Positions 1-10,337 of a stretch of DNA of 64,000 nt are shown in pieces; position 1 is the first letter of the stretch; each line of letters begins with the position of its first letter. Under the pieces are notes generated by a model. It ran no database searches and was not told the DNA's origin. It saw only the letters and a program-made list of their open reading frames with translations. The stretch comes from Albugo candida (lineage: Eukaryota > Oomycota > Peronosporomycetes > Albuginales). The DNA is taken from the NCBI GenBank assembly GCA_040437565.1, contig JBDOQK010000039.1:1-64000 (forward strand), given 5' to 3'. The position numbers and the translations under genes were made by a program.

Positions 1-80
1 ACCCTAAACCCTAAAACCCTAAACCCTAAAACACTAAACACTAAACACTAAACACTAAACACTAAACCCTAAACCCTTCC
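1..80. repeat. Telomere repeat tract, left chromosome end
   Basis: Ten or so units of CCCTAAA and its variants at the extreme left of the window, in the orientation expected for a left chromosome end (C-rich strand 5' to 3' inward). TTTAGGG is the telomere type of plants and many stramenopiles. About half of the units, in the middle of the tract, read CACTAAA instead of CCCTAAA, with canonical units on both sides. Unique subtelomeric sequence begins near position 80. Confidence 0.93.
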
Positions 81-306
81 GAAGTTTCCAATTTTGGCAC
101 TGCTAATCAACATTAAAAACACCTCTCAAGAAAACGGGGAGCTCACACTTTCAAAATGGTCTTCTTTAGGTTCAAATCTGTAACACATGATACGTGAAGA
201 AAGTGTATGAATGATCTTAGTATACTGAAAAGCGATGCCCGAGAAAAATACATCCATCACACGTCCCGTAAGCTCCACTATAAAGCTGTTAGCAATAAAC
301 ATGCGC

Positions 307-406
307 NNNNNNNNNNNNNNNNNNNNNNNNNNNNNNNNNNNNNNNNNNNNNNNNNNNNNNNNNNNNNNNNNNNNNNNNNNNNNNNNNNNNNNNNNNNNNN
401 NNNNNN
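307..406. other. 100-N assembly gap with duplicated flank
   Basis: Exactly 100 N. The 172 bases before it (135-306) are repeated exactly after it (407-578). This is an unmerged contig overlap, not a biological duplication. Confidence 0.95.
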
Positions 407-659
407 ACGGGGAGCTCACACTTTCAAAATGGTCTTCTTTAGGTTCAAATCTGTAACACATGATACGTGAAGAAAGTGTATGAATGATCTTAGTATACTG
501 AAAAGCGATGCCCGAGAAAAATACATCCATCACACGTCCCGTAAGCTCCACTATAAAGCTGTTAGCAATAAACATGCGCATTTCGAAAACGCGATTCGTG
601 AGGCTGAGAGGTTTGACTTTTTCGCCTTAAAACGGTTTACAGGTCAAGTTATATTCTTT

Positions 660-2720
660 TGTATTTTATAGGCACCTTCGATCGATACTTCCGGTATTCT
701 CCACGACCGTAGAGTCATTAAAACGATCGCCATAGCTATTTGCGAGGTACCAAAGATTACAAATGGAATTAAAGAGATCGTGAGTGGTTGCTGTCAACAT
801 CAAGGCGATGACCTGCGGTAGTACTCTGTGATATCTTTTCAGACGCTCTCGTGTCCTCAGTTGACTTGGTGCATACGTATATCCAAAAAGGCAAACAAAT
901 GCAGAGGTGAACGATGACAATCCCACTTTTTATCTGCTATCAATCGTAGTATCCAAAAGAAAAGCACCATATTCTCATTCGGTTCTATCAATTAAGTGCA
1001 AGAGAGGGAAGTGCAGATCTCTTTTAAGCGTCCATTTTCGTTCATTTTTACAAGTGGGCAAGTGCGATAAAACAAGTCATCGTAATCTAAATGGACGGTT
1101 TGGTGGGATGTTGCTAGACGTCTCAAATCTTACGGTGTCGTCCGGTCTTCATTTTTACTAACTTTATAGAAGGACATATCGTGATAGTACTCGCGTTGGA
1201 AAGTGTCGAAGATGATCTGTATAAATCGATGAAAGTGATTCAGACATTCAGACTACTATTTATGGAGAAATGCATACGATAAACAAGTTCATTTTATGGT
1301 TAACAAGAAAGAATCAGCAGATTTTTATCTTTGACCACAATTCACTACATAGAACATTCTGTGTAAAGAAAGCAGCTATTTGCGGTCGTATTTGAATTCT
1401 ACTCAATAATTTCGCTCAGGAATATATATAAGCACACAAGGGAAACAGAGGTACAAGATGGATTTGTCTCGTATGTGCTACCAGAGTCTATATATCTTAT
1501 GTCACCTTGCTAGAGCATAAGTGGTCACACGGAAGCACTATAAAACAATGTAGAGTCATCGGCAAACTTGACTTTCAATTCTTTGATAGAATGCACGAAT
1601 CGGAAGCCGTGAAGACGACGAGAAACATTGCTTATGATCACAAGATGCGAACGTTTCGGAAAGCGTTACTTCTTGAGATGAGGAACAGTGTAGCGAAAAA
1701 GGCTATCCAACTGAGCTGGTGATACTAAAAAAAAACTGATCGACGTGTAAGATCATCCGAAAGCATGGATTATTTTCACGAAATCAAGCATGTGGTTGCT
1801 CATTCTGCACGAAATATTGACACAGAAGTTTGGATAATATTACATCTCTTCAAAAAAGAGATCGGTGAAGGTGCTTTGTATACATGATTGATACTCTCAA
1901 TGAATGGATGCCTTTTTCGCTTTTTCGCTTCCATTTCAAACGTTATCATCCGATTAAGGATGATATACGATTCCGTCTCCCAATTAACCAGTCAAGCGCT
2001 AATAGGGCTTTAGTTGGTTAAATTGGATATCTAGAAGAAGAGTAAACGGAAGAACGGAGGCGCCTGTTGATATCGATGTTTTTGAAGGCGCTCACTTTCC
2101 ATGCTTCCACAACGGAAGGAAAAATTAGCTGTTGATAAGAGATTGAAAAGCGCTTATGGATGTTTAAAGGAATCCTGTCGGTGGCTTGACCTGTTGCGAT
2201 AACGTAGAAATAGGTACAAAAAAATGTCTGCACTATGACAAAATGATTGATGAATTGGATATACCTGAACATTTAGCGCATCATGATCACTAAGGATAGA
2301 GTCACTTCTGTAGTCGACCAAGGAATAAGTCAACAGATGAACGCATCTCACGACAATCACTGAGAGGACCAATGCTATTTGGGTTATTCGTGGACATTGG
2401 CAACTATTAAAGTTCGATCAATTCTTATGAAAAACCAAATAGCACGTAGAATAAATCCACCGATAACAAAGCTTAATAATGAAGATATACCATTTGTGAA
2501 CGTAATGGCAAAAAGAAGTCATATTTATTTCTGGAACATTTTAGCGTCGTAATGAATGTTGAGAATTTGGCTAAATATTCTATATATAAAAAGCGAATAA
2601 AAATAAACAAAATAATGCAATAGCTGCAATTAATGCAAAGCCTAAAATAGCAGCTGCATTTGGATGATGTACAGGAATTCTACTGAACTCTTACATTGGG
2701 TCTTTATTCTCAACGAGCTT
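660..2720 (-). CDS. Putative intron-rich multi-pass membrane protein
   Basis: No single long frame is present, but several minus-strand open stretches between about 2720 and 660 each encode a hydrophobic segment. They lie around 2690-2590 (AAAILGFALIAAIALFCLF), 2490-2400 (LLSFVIGGFILRAIWFFI), 2272-2018 (FINHFVIVQTFFCTYFYVIA), 1720-1650 (LSWIAFFATLFLIS) and 926-666. Some are bordered by plausible GT and AG sites. The order and spacing resemble a polytopic receptor-like or TOM1-type membrane protein broken by many short introns. I did not resolve exon borders and cannot name the family. It could equally be a decayed subtelomeric gene. The coordinates are the outer limits of the evidence, not a checked start and stop. 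Confidence 0.35.
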
Positions 2721-3328
2721 GTTGGATGTTAGCAACATAACGGATGCGCGGATAAAATCCGGATAGTTTCTAAAGGCGTAGATTAACTGTTACATGAGCT
2801 AAGGACCTAGTATTAGATATAAAGTACTTTCGAATTTTAGCTCGCTGGGTCTCGTTGGTTATAGAGATCGTCTACAGAGCTCTACCTGCTTTTTCTAATT
2901 TAATTTTTACGATATAGTGCAGGACATCTATAACCGTCAACTATTTGAGGGATCGTTCGAACTGTATCACAGCCAGCAGAATTTGGTTTGATCAAAATCT
3001 GGCTCTGTCACAGAGAACTAGAGATAGAAAGCTATAAGATTACAGAGCAGATTTATGTTTGGTTTATTTTTGGCAAAGATATGGGTTTTCTAAAACTGAG
3101 AGATTTATAGTGATTTGGCTCAAGCAGCATGATTTTGGCCGGCCCAAAAATGAACCCAAAAAATGGATAGCCAATCAGAGGACACCACATCTCACATTAT
3201 AGCCAATCAAATTGCTCAACGTCAAGCTAACCAACAGCGTATATAATCACTTAGCACCTGTATAAACAGTCGATCCCCGTTGCTATTAAATTACAGATAC
3301 AGTTCTTTTTAAACATCATGTGTAAAAT
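2721..3328. other. Intergenic stretch, nothing recognised
   Basis: AT-rich sequence with no supported gene. It contains the 3' flank of the transposon copy that ends at 3329. I did not find matching inverted termini here. Confidence 0.5.
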
Positions 3329-4044
3329 TCATTCATTAATTGCCCCAATCACGTTGCTGTCCACCATGACAGAGTTGGGGACTCGACGGTGGGATCGGTA
3401 TTTCTTCACGGCGTATTCAGCAGCCTTCCCCGTCAAATCCTTCCGATATACATCCATGTATCGAAAACGTTTCTGTGCATAGCGTCGAATGGTTTTGAGG
3501 GGGACGGGTTCCAGAGCCTCAGAAACTATTCTAACCAGGCCTTTCCAGCTGTAGTCGCAGTTTTTGCGAGCATAAACCTTGGCAGCAACCAAGAAGTTCT
3601 CAATGAAGTTTAACTCACAGTGAAACTTTGGATAAAATATTATCATGTGTCCAGCAGCAACGATTAGTTCTTCCAACATGCATTTTTGCTCCATGAAGTC
3701 ATGTTCGTGGTCAATCGTATATCTTGCACAGCACATTGTTAAGCCAAGGCACTTGTCATTGCAACGGAGGCGCATTCCATCTTTCCATGGTACACTCTCA
3801 GTTAAAATCACTTTCAATTACTTTGGCAGCCCTGAAAGAGATAGAAGGGGTTAAGAAACAGGATTCAATGGATAGCATTTCTACTTAATCGCTCTTTCAC
3901 CTCAAATAGTAACATCAGCATGAGTTTCAGTGAAACACATTGGATGAACTGTTCCATCTTCCATTCTCCCATTGCGCATCTTTGGCTGTTTTCCACCTGA
4001 TCCCAGATTCATTTTTTTCCCGACAAGGGCATCAGCAGCAAATG
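3329..4044 (-). mobile_element. Tc1/mariner-IS630-like DNA transposon, copy A (3' half)
   Basis: The minus-strand frame 3817-3329 encodes the C-terminal part of a large DDE transposase. It contains HCELNFIENF, the position of the third catalytic acidic residue in the D..D..E triad of IS630/Tc1/mariner enzymes, followed by a basic tail. Sequence 3918-4044 continues the same protein upstream and nearly matches copy C at 15742 onward. Between them (about 3818-3915) lies AT-rich sequence ending in CTTTCAG on the coding strand, consistent with an intron. The 5' part is lost at the assembly gap. No terminal inverted repeat was found. It is incomplete and probably inactive. Confidence 0.75.
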
Positions 4045-4144
4045 NNNNNNNNNNNNNNNNNNNNNNNNNNNNNNNNNNNNNNNNNNNNNNNNNNNNNNNN
4101 NNNNNNNNNNNNNNNNNNNNNNNNNNNNNNNNNNNNNNNNNNNN
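4045..4144. other. 100-N assembly gap
   Basis: Exactly 100 N, truncating transposon copy A. I see no duplicated flank at this gap, so real sequence may be missing. Confidence 0.95.
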
Positions 4145-4861
4145 AACTCCCCCTAGACCGGATACTTTACTGAAAGAGGATGTTCATGTGGCCAAAGCAA
4201 GCAAACATGTTCGATTCACCTTCAACGGAGACAGCATTCTTCACTTTGCCATGGACCATCCGATTGCACTGCATGGAGTGCTAAATCGTAGCATGAGGTC
4301 GAATGACCCATTCTTGGAGCAAGTGATTCGAATACACACCATAAACCGTATCCTTGTAGCATCCGAAATAAAGCACTCTAAGCTATAATTACTAGTTATG
4401 ATTGGCTAAAAAGAGTACCCTTATTTGTGTATATGTTTCAAGAAGCGGTTTTACAATATTAAGATTGGCTAGGTCTATATTTAAAATCACTGCTGCAGGT
4501 GTTGTTGGTGCTGTTTTTGCTACTTTGTATTTGCTGCACGATGACAGCAAGCTGGCCTTCGCAAGCAAGGTGAACAGATCAGATCACCTGCAATAAATGA
4601 ATTATCAGATAAATGTAACTGTTGCCAGCACAATTAACATACAACACAAATTACCTGTTGACACAGAGACCCATTTTTTTGAGAGCAGCATGGACGCTCT
4701 CCATCCAAAATGTTAGTACATGCCCATATGGCACTTATTGTGTAGGATAGCAAAAAAGCGCTCCTTCTAAACCACCCAAGTTATCTCAAGGTAGCTCATC
4801 GAAGCAGCGAAGGTGGCATGCATTGCTGAAAGTTGGGTCTGATGAGTTGAAGTGTGATTTT
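4145..4861. other. Intergenic stretch with one short unexplained frame
   Basis: A plus-strand frame is open from the gap to 4388 (about 80 residues, including HVRFTFNGDSILHFAMDHP). It has no recognisable domain and no visible start. It may be the end of a gene interrupted at the gap. The rest is AT-rich without a supported feature. Confidence 0.3.
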
Positions 4862-5040
4862 ATTGTATTTAATTCCGTTGCATCTATTCAGACCAATCAG
4901 AGGCCCCGATTTCCATTAATTCATGAACTGGATAACATTTCTCCTAATTTTATTATATTTACTCTGTTATATTCATTTGAACCAAACAGACGCCACCAAT
5001 ATAATAATTTATGGAGGCTGGGGGCTGCTTAGCGGCTCCC
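4862..5040 (+). repeat. Diverged MULE-type terminal repeat
   Basis: This block is a diverged relative of the inverted repeats of the neighbouring element at 5050-5960. It shares the order 'TTCCGTTGCATCTATTCAGA - CAATCAGAGGCC - TTTATGGAGG - CTCCC' and ends directly at the TATATCTAT that serves as that element's target duplication. It is probably one end of a related, older element whose other end is not visible. Confidence 0.55.
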
Positions 5041-5049
5041 TATATCTAT

Positions 5050-5960
5050 GGGAATCATTATTCAGCACTCACCTTTTCTGTAATCAACACTCAGCCTCCA
5101 TAAATTAATGTCAGTTGTGGCCTCTGATTGGTTTAAACGAATATAAGAGAATAGATAGAAATAAATTACGGGAATCGTTAATCAGCCCCCACCCTTCATG
5201 AATTATTGGAAACCGTGGCCTCTGATTGTTCTGAATAAATGCAACGAAATGAAAAAATAAAATCAAAAAAACGCCGGTTTCTGCAAATTTTGTACTACTT
5301 AATCTAAGTCTGTATCTAAATCTACTACTGCAAGCGTTGCTGGTGCTTCTTGACGGCAGGTTCTGGTATTGTGACCTTTCTTTTGGCATTTTCGACGTCT
5401 TCGGCGATGCACAGGAGCATCCAAAGCAGCGCTAACATGCTCAAACTTCGAAGGAAGTCGCGCGTTGAGTGTGACTGCCATGACATAGCCTAGCAGCGCA
5501 CGCTTACGATGATTGAAAACATCCCCAAACTCGTCATTTATCCTCTTTAATGCTATCTCAATTCCAATTGGCATGGTCCCACCCTCAAAATGAACTGCCA
5601 TTGGCTGTACCAGCCACCAATGCTGATCCAAATTATTAGCATACAGCGGTATTACTTGGTGACGAAAAGCATGAGCTCAAAGATAGCCCATTGTAGATTC
5701 GTCAAGCCTACAGATAAATCGAAGTTGAGGGAGACGACAATGTGATCTATATATATATATTATTTATTCCGTTGCATCTATTCAGACCAATCAGAGGCTA
5801 TAATTGCCTTTGATTTATGGAGGGTGGGGGCTGAATAACAAATCCCGTAATTTTAAATTTTTTCAATCTGTTATACTTATTTTAAACAATCAGAGGCCAC
5901 TAATCTATTGTTTATGGAGGCTGAGTGCTAATTTAAGGTGAGTGCTGAATAACGATTCCC
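5050..5960 (-). mobile_element. Mutator-like element (MULE) with 9-bp target duplication
   Basis: The left end GGGAATCATTATTCAGCACT and the reverse complement of the right end (GGGAATCGTTATTCAGCACT) differ by one base. The inverted repeats extend about 200 bp inward with divergence. The element is flanked on both sides by the identical 9-mer TATATCTAT (5041-5049 and 5961-5969), and a 9-bp target duplication is characteristic of Mutator-like elements. Inside, a minus-strand fragment carries a CCHC-like zinc knuckle. At 911 bp it is far shorter than an autonomous MULE, so it is an internally deleted, non-autonomous copy. Confidence 0.8.
5299..5631 (-). pseudogene. MULE transposase C-terminal remnant with zinc knuckle
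   Basis: An open minus-strand frame of 110 codons includes HWWLVQPMAVHF, then NARLPSKFEHV, a basic run RRRRRK, and CQKKGHNTRTC. The last is the C-terminal CX4HX4C-type knuckle with GHN.RTC spelling that is common in MULE/FAR1-type transposases. The catalytic region is absent. It lies between the inverted repeats of the 5050-5960 element and is best read as what remains of that element's transposase after internal deletion. Confidence 0.5.
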
Positions 5961-6103
5961 TATATCTATTTATAGTTTTTTGGGGGCGGACTTCTGATTG
6001 GGACCACAAACTCACGAAAAATAACCATAATAGAAATAAGTAGTGAATTCTTGAGATTATCATCGATGAATAAAATTTCAAATTCCGACGCTTTAAATCA
6101 ACC

Positions 6104-8203
6104 ATGCCACGTCTTGAAAAGCAAAGGAAGCACCTACGTGCAGCGTCAAAGGCAGCTACGGAAAGTAAGATCCAAAACCGTGGAGCGGATGAGGATGCTC
6201 ATCAACGAAATGGTGAAACAATTTTCCTGAACAGCAATAATTATTCTCATATAGTCAGTGAATTTGACAGTGAAAACGAAATAGAAAATGGCGTCGTACA
6301 TGCTGACACAGTCATCAGCAACATAGAGACAGCTGTTATTCTAATTCTGGCCAACAGCAATCGCCCCATGCGTTATGTTGGCAACTCGTTGCGTACATGC
6401 AGACGCAAGCGCGCGATGCTGAAGAAGGCTGCAACAGTCATAAACCATTGATATCGTACTGGCAGCCGAAGGCAACGGTTGTGGAAGTAGTTGGAGAGGA
6501 TGAGGTTGATGCGGAAAGCGAAGCGGATTATGAAGCTCACAGCGATGAGAATGGCGATGTACATAGCGTTTTGTGGTCAAACGTGGCTTTTAGCATGCTA
6601 ATTGAGAAGCTCACCAAGCTGGCATAGAAGGGAAAAGTGGAGAACCATGCGGCGCGTGCGCGTGCCTCTGCAAAACCTGCATACTTTCGCTTGATAAAAT
6701 GCAAAAGGAAAAGGATGGCAGCCAGCTCCCTTATCGCAGATGCATCTGGAAAGGGGGTATATTACGCAAAATTGAGGGTCTTAGCGTTTCTGAAAAATGG
6801 TTCTCTTCTTGTAAAGAGGCAAGGGACGCATTCCAAACGAAAAAACTTCCTTCATGATGAAGATTGAATTCTGCCTTTACAAAAGTACCTTTGTGAAAAC
6901 AAGTTCAAGGTGGAACTCGCTGTTTTGACTGAACATGCGAATACTAAGATCCTTGTGAGATTGGGGTTTGATCCTCGTCAACGATATCTGAGAGAATAAT
7001 GATGGGCTGGCTGAATGCCTTGAATAGAAAATACAGTGAGGTTCAAAAGGGCATCTATGATGATGGGCATGAAAGGGAAGGCGTCCTTGAATACCACCAT
7101 GAATTTCTCGAAAAAATGGAGCAGCTAGCACCGCAGATACCTATCATCACAACGAAAGGGGAAGATCGCGAAGGCGAAACAATTTGGCCATCAGCCAAAG
7201 TTCGACCACTTCTTTTGGTTACCCATGACGAAAGCAAGTTCTCCGCCAATGATGGTTTGAAACGCCTTTGGCTGTCGGATGGTGAATAGCCATTGCGTAA
7301 GAAATCAAAGGAAGAAATTATCATGTGAGCGAATTCTTGTGCCTAATCTAAGGACGTCTGGCATTGGATGAAGAAAAACGAGTGCGGTTTTCTGCGTTAC
7401 CAGAAGAAGCATGTGTTATCGTGCACCCTGGTGTCCAGCAAGATGGCTGGTGGGAATCAAAGGATCTTTATAATCAACTTCACGATCGAGCAATACCTAT
7501 ATTTGAGGCTTAATTTCCAGGCATGCAAGCACGTTTTCTCTTTGATAACGCCACAAGCGATGCTTCCTTTTCCGACAACGCTCTCCGTGCGAATCGAATG
7601 AACCTTAGTCCAGGTGTAAAATGTCCCTTATGCGGTCGATAACCTGGGGTGATGGATTTCATCAGGAGATGACTTTCCCGCAGTATGCAGATAAAAACCT
7701 TCGTGGAAAACCAAAGGGCATCAGAATTATTATCGAGGGACGCGGTCTTTGGCGTGCAGGACTGACGCTTTACTGCCGTGGAAAGTGTCCTCCAATGTTA
7801 CAAAAGTGCTGCGTAAGAAAATTCATCGCAAACCAGCCAGATTTTCCGCAACAGAAATGCGTGTTAGAGGAACTGATTGTGAGTTCTGGCCAGATGATAA
7901 TATTTTACTCAAAGCTTCATTGCGAGCTTAGTTTTATTGATAACTTTTGGGGTGCTGCCAAACGATACGCTCGCAAAAATTGCAATTATATCTGAGTTGG
8001 ATTGAAAGGGATAGTCCTAAAGGCATTGCAATCGGTAACTCTGGATGAGATATGCCACCAGTACCGAAAAGGCCCAACTGTATATGGACGTTTATCGCAA
8101 AGGATTAAGTGGTAAAGCCGCGGAATATACGGTCAAGAAATACCGTTCGCACCGACGTGTGCCGAACTCCATCCTGATGGACATAAACTGCCTTGCAGCA
8201 TGA
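6104..8203 (+). mobile_element. Tc1/mariner-IS630-like DNA transposon, copy B (near full length, decayed)
   Basis: Collinear plus-strand fragments cover almost the whole transposase. The N-terminal region starts at 6104 (MPRLEKQRKHLRAASKA). A helix-turn-helix-type segment lies at about 6640-6870, where KRQGTHSKRK and DDED match the spelling of this family. The catalytic core follows with VTHDESK (about 7225) and LFDNAT (about 7535). HCELSFIDNFWG (about 7920) holds the third acidic position, and the basic tail ends at 8203. The frame changes or stops repeatedly: after 6451, at 6627, after 6867, at 7289, within 7330-7620 and after 7995. It is therefore a pseudogene copy of what would be a protein of about 700 residues. 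Compare copies A and C. Confidence 0.75.
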
Positions 8204-8285
8204 TATTGGATATATACTACAGTCCCGAAATGTTGCGCTCTCTCATTGGCTAGAGTATCTATATTATAAATAGGAGATAAGTAAG

Positions 8286-9232
8286 GGAATTGTCATGCTC
8301 ACTCCCTTTTTGGTCAAGTTCACCCCCTTTTTTAGTCAGGTGGTACACATTATTATACTATGTTTACTTTTTCCTTATATTTAGGGAACTGTTATATTCA
8401 GTCCCTTTTTAGTCAAGCGGCACACATTATTATACTATGTATACTTTTTATTTATACATAGGAAAAGCTATATTCACTCCTTTTCAAGTCACGTGACACA
8501 CATAGATAATTCGCAGCGAGGAGAAAGGCGCATTGAATACGCCGAGATGCTGTCTGTAGCTTCCGTTCTGATACTTGAGACAAATGTGCACCACCACGGT
8601 CACATTTCAAGCATGCATTTTTTTTCTGGTAGCCGAACGTTTGACAGTCATTGCGTATCCCTGGCGAGACGCCCATTTCTGTGCTGCGGAAAGCGATTTT
8701 TCACGGCTACCATATCCGGCCTCTTGGAGAGGTAGCATGTCTGGAGTGCTCATCGCGTCGGCGTTCTGTTATTGCGTGAATTACAGCATCTCTTTACATG
8801 CCGTTGTCGTTCGGTAGAAGCAATGTCTTCGATGTTGATGTCGAACACAAGTCGGTTGCATCCGCTGTATTGAGAAACAGAAAGTATGGCGTCAGTTACG
8901 ATTTGCCTCCGTTCTAGCATGACTGCCTTGCTTCAATGAGCGCTCTCTTTATGGTACCATTCTCACGCTGCAGTTAGAGTTGATGTAAGGTAACTCGTGG
9001 AGAGGGCAAAAGATTCTCTTATCTGAAGAGTAATCACGTAGACGTGAGTGAATTCAACCGAAAGCAAGTCAATATACCTTTTCTGGTCACGTGACGTATT
9101 AGGGAGTGAAAAGGAGTGAATATAACAATTGCCTAATTATAAGTAAAAAGTATACATAGTATACTTATGTGTACCACCTGACTCAAAAAGGGAGTGAATA
9201 TAACCAAAAAGGGAGTGAATATTACAATTCCC
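8286..9232 (-). mobile_element. Second MULE-type element with long inverted repeats
   Basis: Inverted ends GGGAATTGT...ACTCCCTTTTTGG (8286 onward) and its complement (ending 9232) bracket 947 bp. The inverted repeats run about 150-190 bp, and the left one contains an internal duplication of roughly 90 bp built around 'TACACATTATTATACTATGT'. Flanks GATAAGTAA and TATAATTAA agree at 7 of 9 positions, consistent with an eroded 9-bp target duplication. The ends share GGGAAT and CACTC with the element at 5050-5960, so both belong to one broad family. The interior holds a FAR1/MULE-like fragment on the minus strand. Confidence 0.72.
8452..8676 (-). pseudogene. FAR1/MULE transposase N-terminal remnant
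   Basis: A 74-codon minus-strand frame contains LKCDRGGAHLSQVS followed by ASRRIQCAF. The spelling 'CDRGG ... (K/R)TASR.I.CPF' is typical of the zinc-binding N-terminal domain of FAR1-like MULE transposases. It is isolated and its catalytic part is missing. It sits inside the 8286-9232 element, which supports calling that element a non-autonomous MULE. Confidence 0.55.
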
Positions 9233-9752
9233 TATAATTAAATGCGGCCAGATTTTCATCTCTTCATACACAAGCACGAAAATTCGCCAAACTTCAGCCT
9301 ACTACTACTTCGTTCACAATAAGATTAAAAACATCGGGCTCCACTGTAAGAAAGCCAAGTCAATGTGCTTTCAGTAAATGGATAGCATTCTGTTCTAGTT
9401 TGATTTTATTGTATTGATAGGAGTTCTTGTCCCTACAATTTATGGTCTGATTATGAGTGTCTTGCACTGTACTCTTCTCTATTAATCACTTGCCAGCCCA
9501 CGCCACCTCATTACAGATGTTCCAAAAAAGCGCACATATTACACATGTCTGTTCTGCTTTTACGGAATGTAGTAACGCATGCTCACAGTAGTAATCAGTG
9601 TAGTGCAGAAGTACCCGGAAAAAGCTGACGTCAACACCACCCACTTGTCTTCTTTGGTAGAATCTTCTCGCTTGACGTCCTCTCTACACACTCCTTCCAA
9701 CGATTCTGCCATTATCATATTTACGCTGAGCCTAAGATCAACCCCAATCTTC

Positions 9753-10337
9753 ATGAAGTATCTCCGATTCATCACCATGAGCCTCTCGCTGTCACATCAA
9801 GCGTTGGCCCGAATGTTCACGTATCAGAATGCACTGCCAACCAAGAGATCTGGCGATCTAGTAATTCGTACAAACGACGTCAAGGTTTGTAAACTTATCC
9901 TACACACAGATATCTTTGCCAGCAACGCATTCATTCAAACAAGATCTAAAGATCAGACACTGTGCACATTCACAAATGTCTCGATAAAGACTAATGTCCA
10001 AACAGCCCCCTCGCCTGGCTCCACTACGTACGTGGTGGATAAATCAAAGGACAACTGCTTGCCAGATGATGACTGCTCTAGCGCAAAATGCTGTGAAGGA
10101 TCTCAGTGCGTCGCTGACGTATGTCAATCAGTTTATAATCATCTGGTCGATGTCTCTTTCGGCGGTAAACTTATTTCGAGCTTCAAGGGGTCCACGAGCA
10201 TATCTGACTGCAATAATCGTTGCCACCAGTCTGAATTGTGCAACTATTTTACTATCAGGTCCACCGGATGTGAAGTTTATTCAAGTATAACGGATGTCAC
10301 TATAGATAAGAGTACATTTTCCGGGATCAAACAATGA
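9753..10337 (+). CDS. Small secreted protein: cystine-knot-like motif plus PAN/Apple domain
   Basis: The open frame could start at 9579, but I chose the in-frame ATG at 9753. It gives a 194-residue protein with a clear signal peptide (MKYLRFITMSLSLSHQALA). Residues about 108-130 form C-X6-C-X4-CC-X4-C-X4-C, the spacing of an inhibitor-cystine-knot-like module. The last 60 residues (VSFGGKLISSFKG, then DCNNRCHQSELCNYFT) match a PAN/Apple fold, which in oomycete secreted proteins often binds carbohydrate or protein. No RXLR or CHXC effector motif is visible near the cleavage site. The gene sits alone in transposon-rich subtelomeric DNA. It is probably an extracellular or host-interface protein; this function is inferred, not shown. 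Confidence 0.65.
   Translation: MKYLRFITMSLSLSHQALARMFTYQNALPTKRSGDLVIRTNDVKVCKLILHTDIFASNAFIQTRSKDQTLCTFTNVSIKTNVQTAPSPGSTTYVVDKSKDNCLPDDDCSSAKCCEGSQCVADVCQSVYNHLVDVSFGGKLISSFKGSTSISDCNNRCHQSELCNYFTIRSTGCEVYSSITDVTIDKSTFSGIKQ

Noticed and set aside
9753-10337. RXLR or CHXC host-translocation motif in the small secreted protein
   Set aside because: Neither motif occurs in the region after the predicted cleavage site; NRCHQSELC lies inside the PAN domain and does not fit CHXC.
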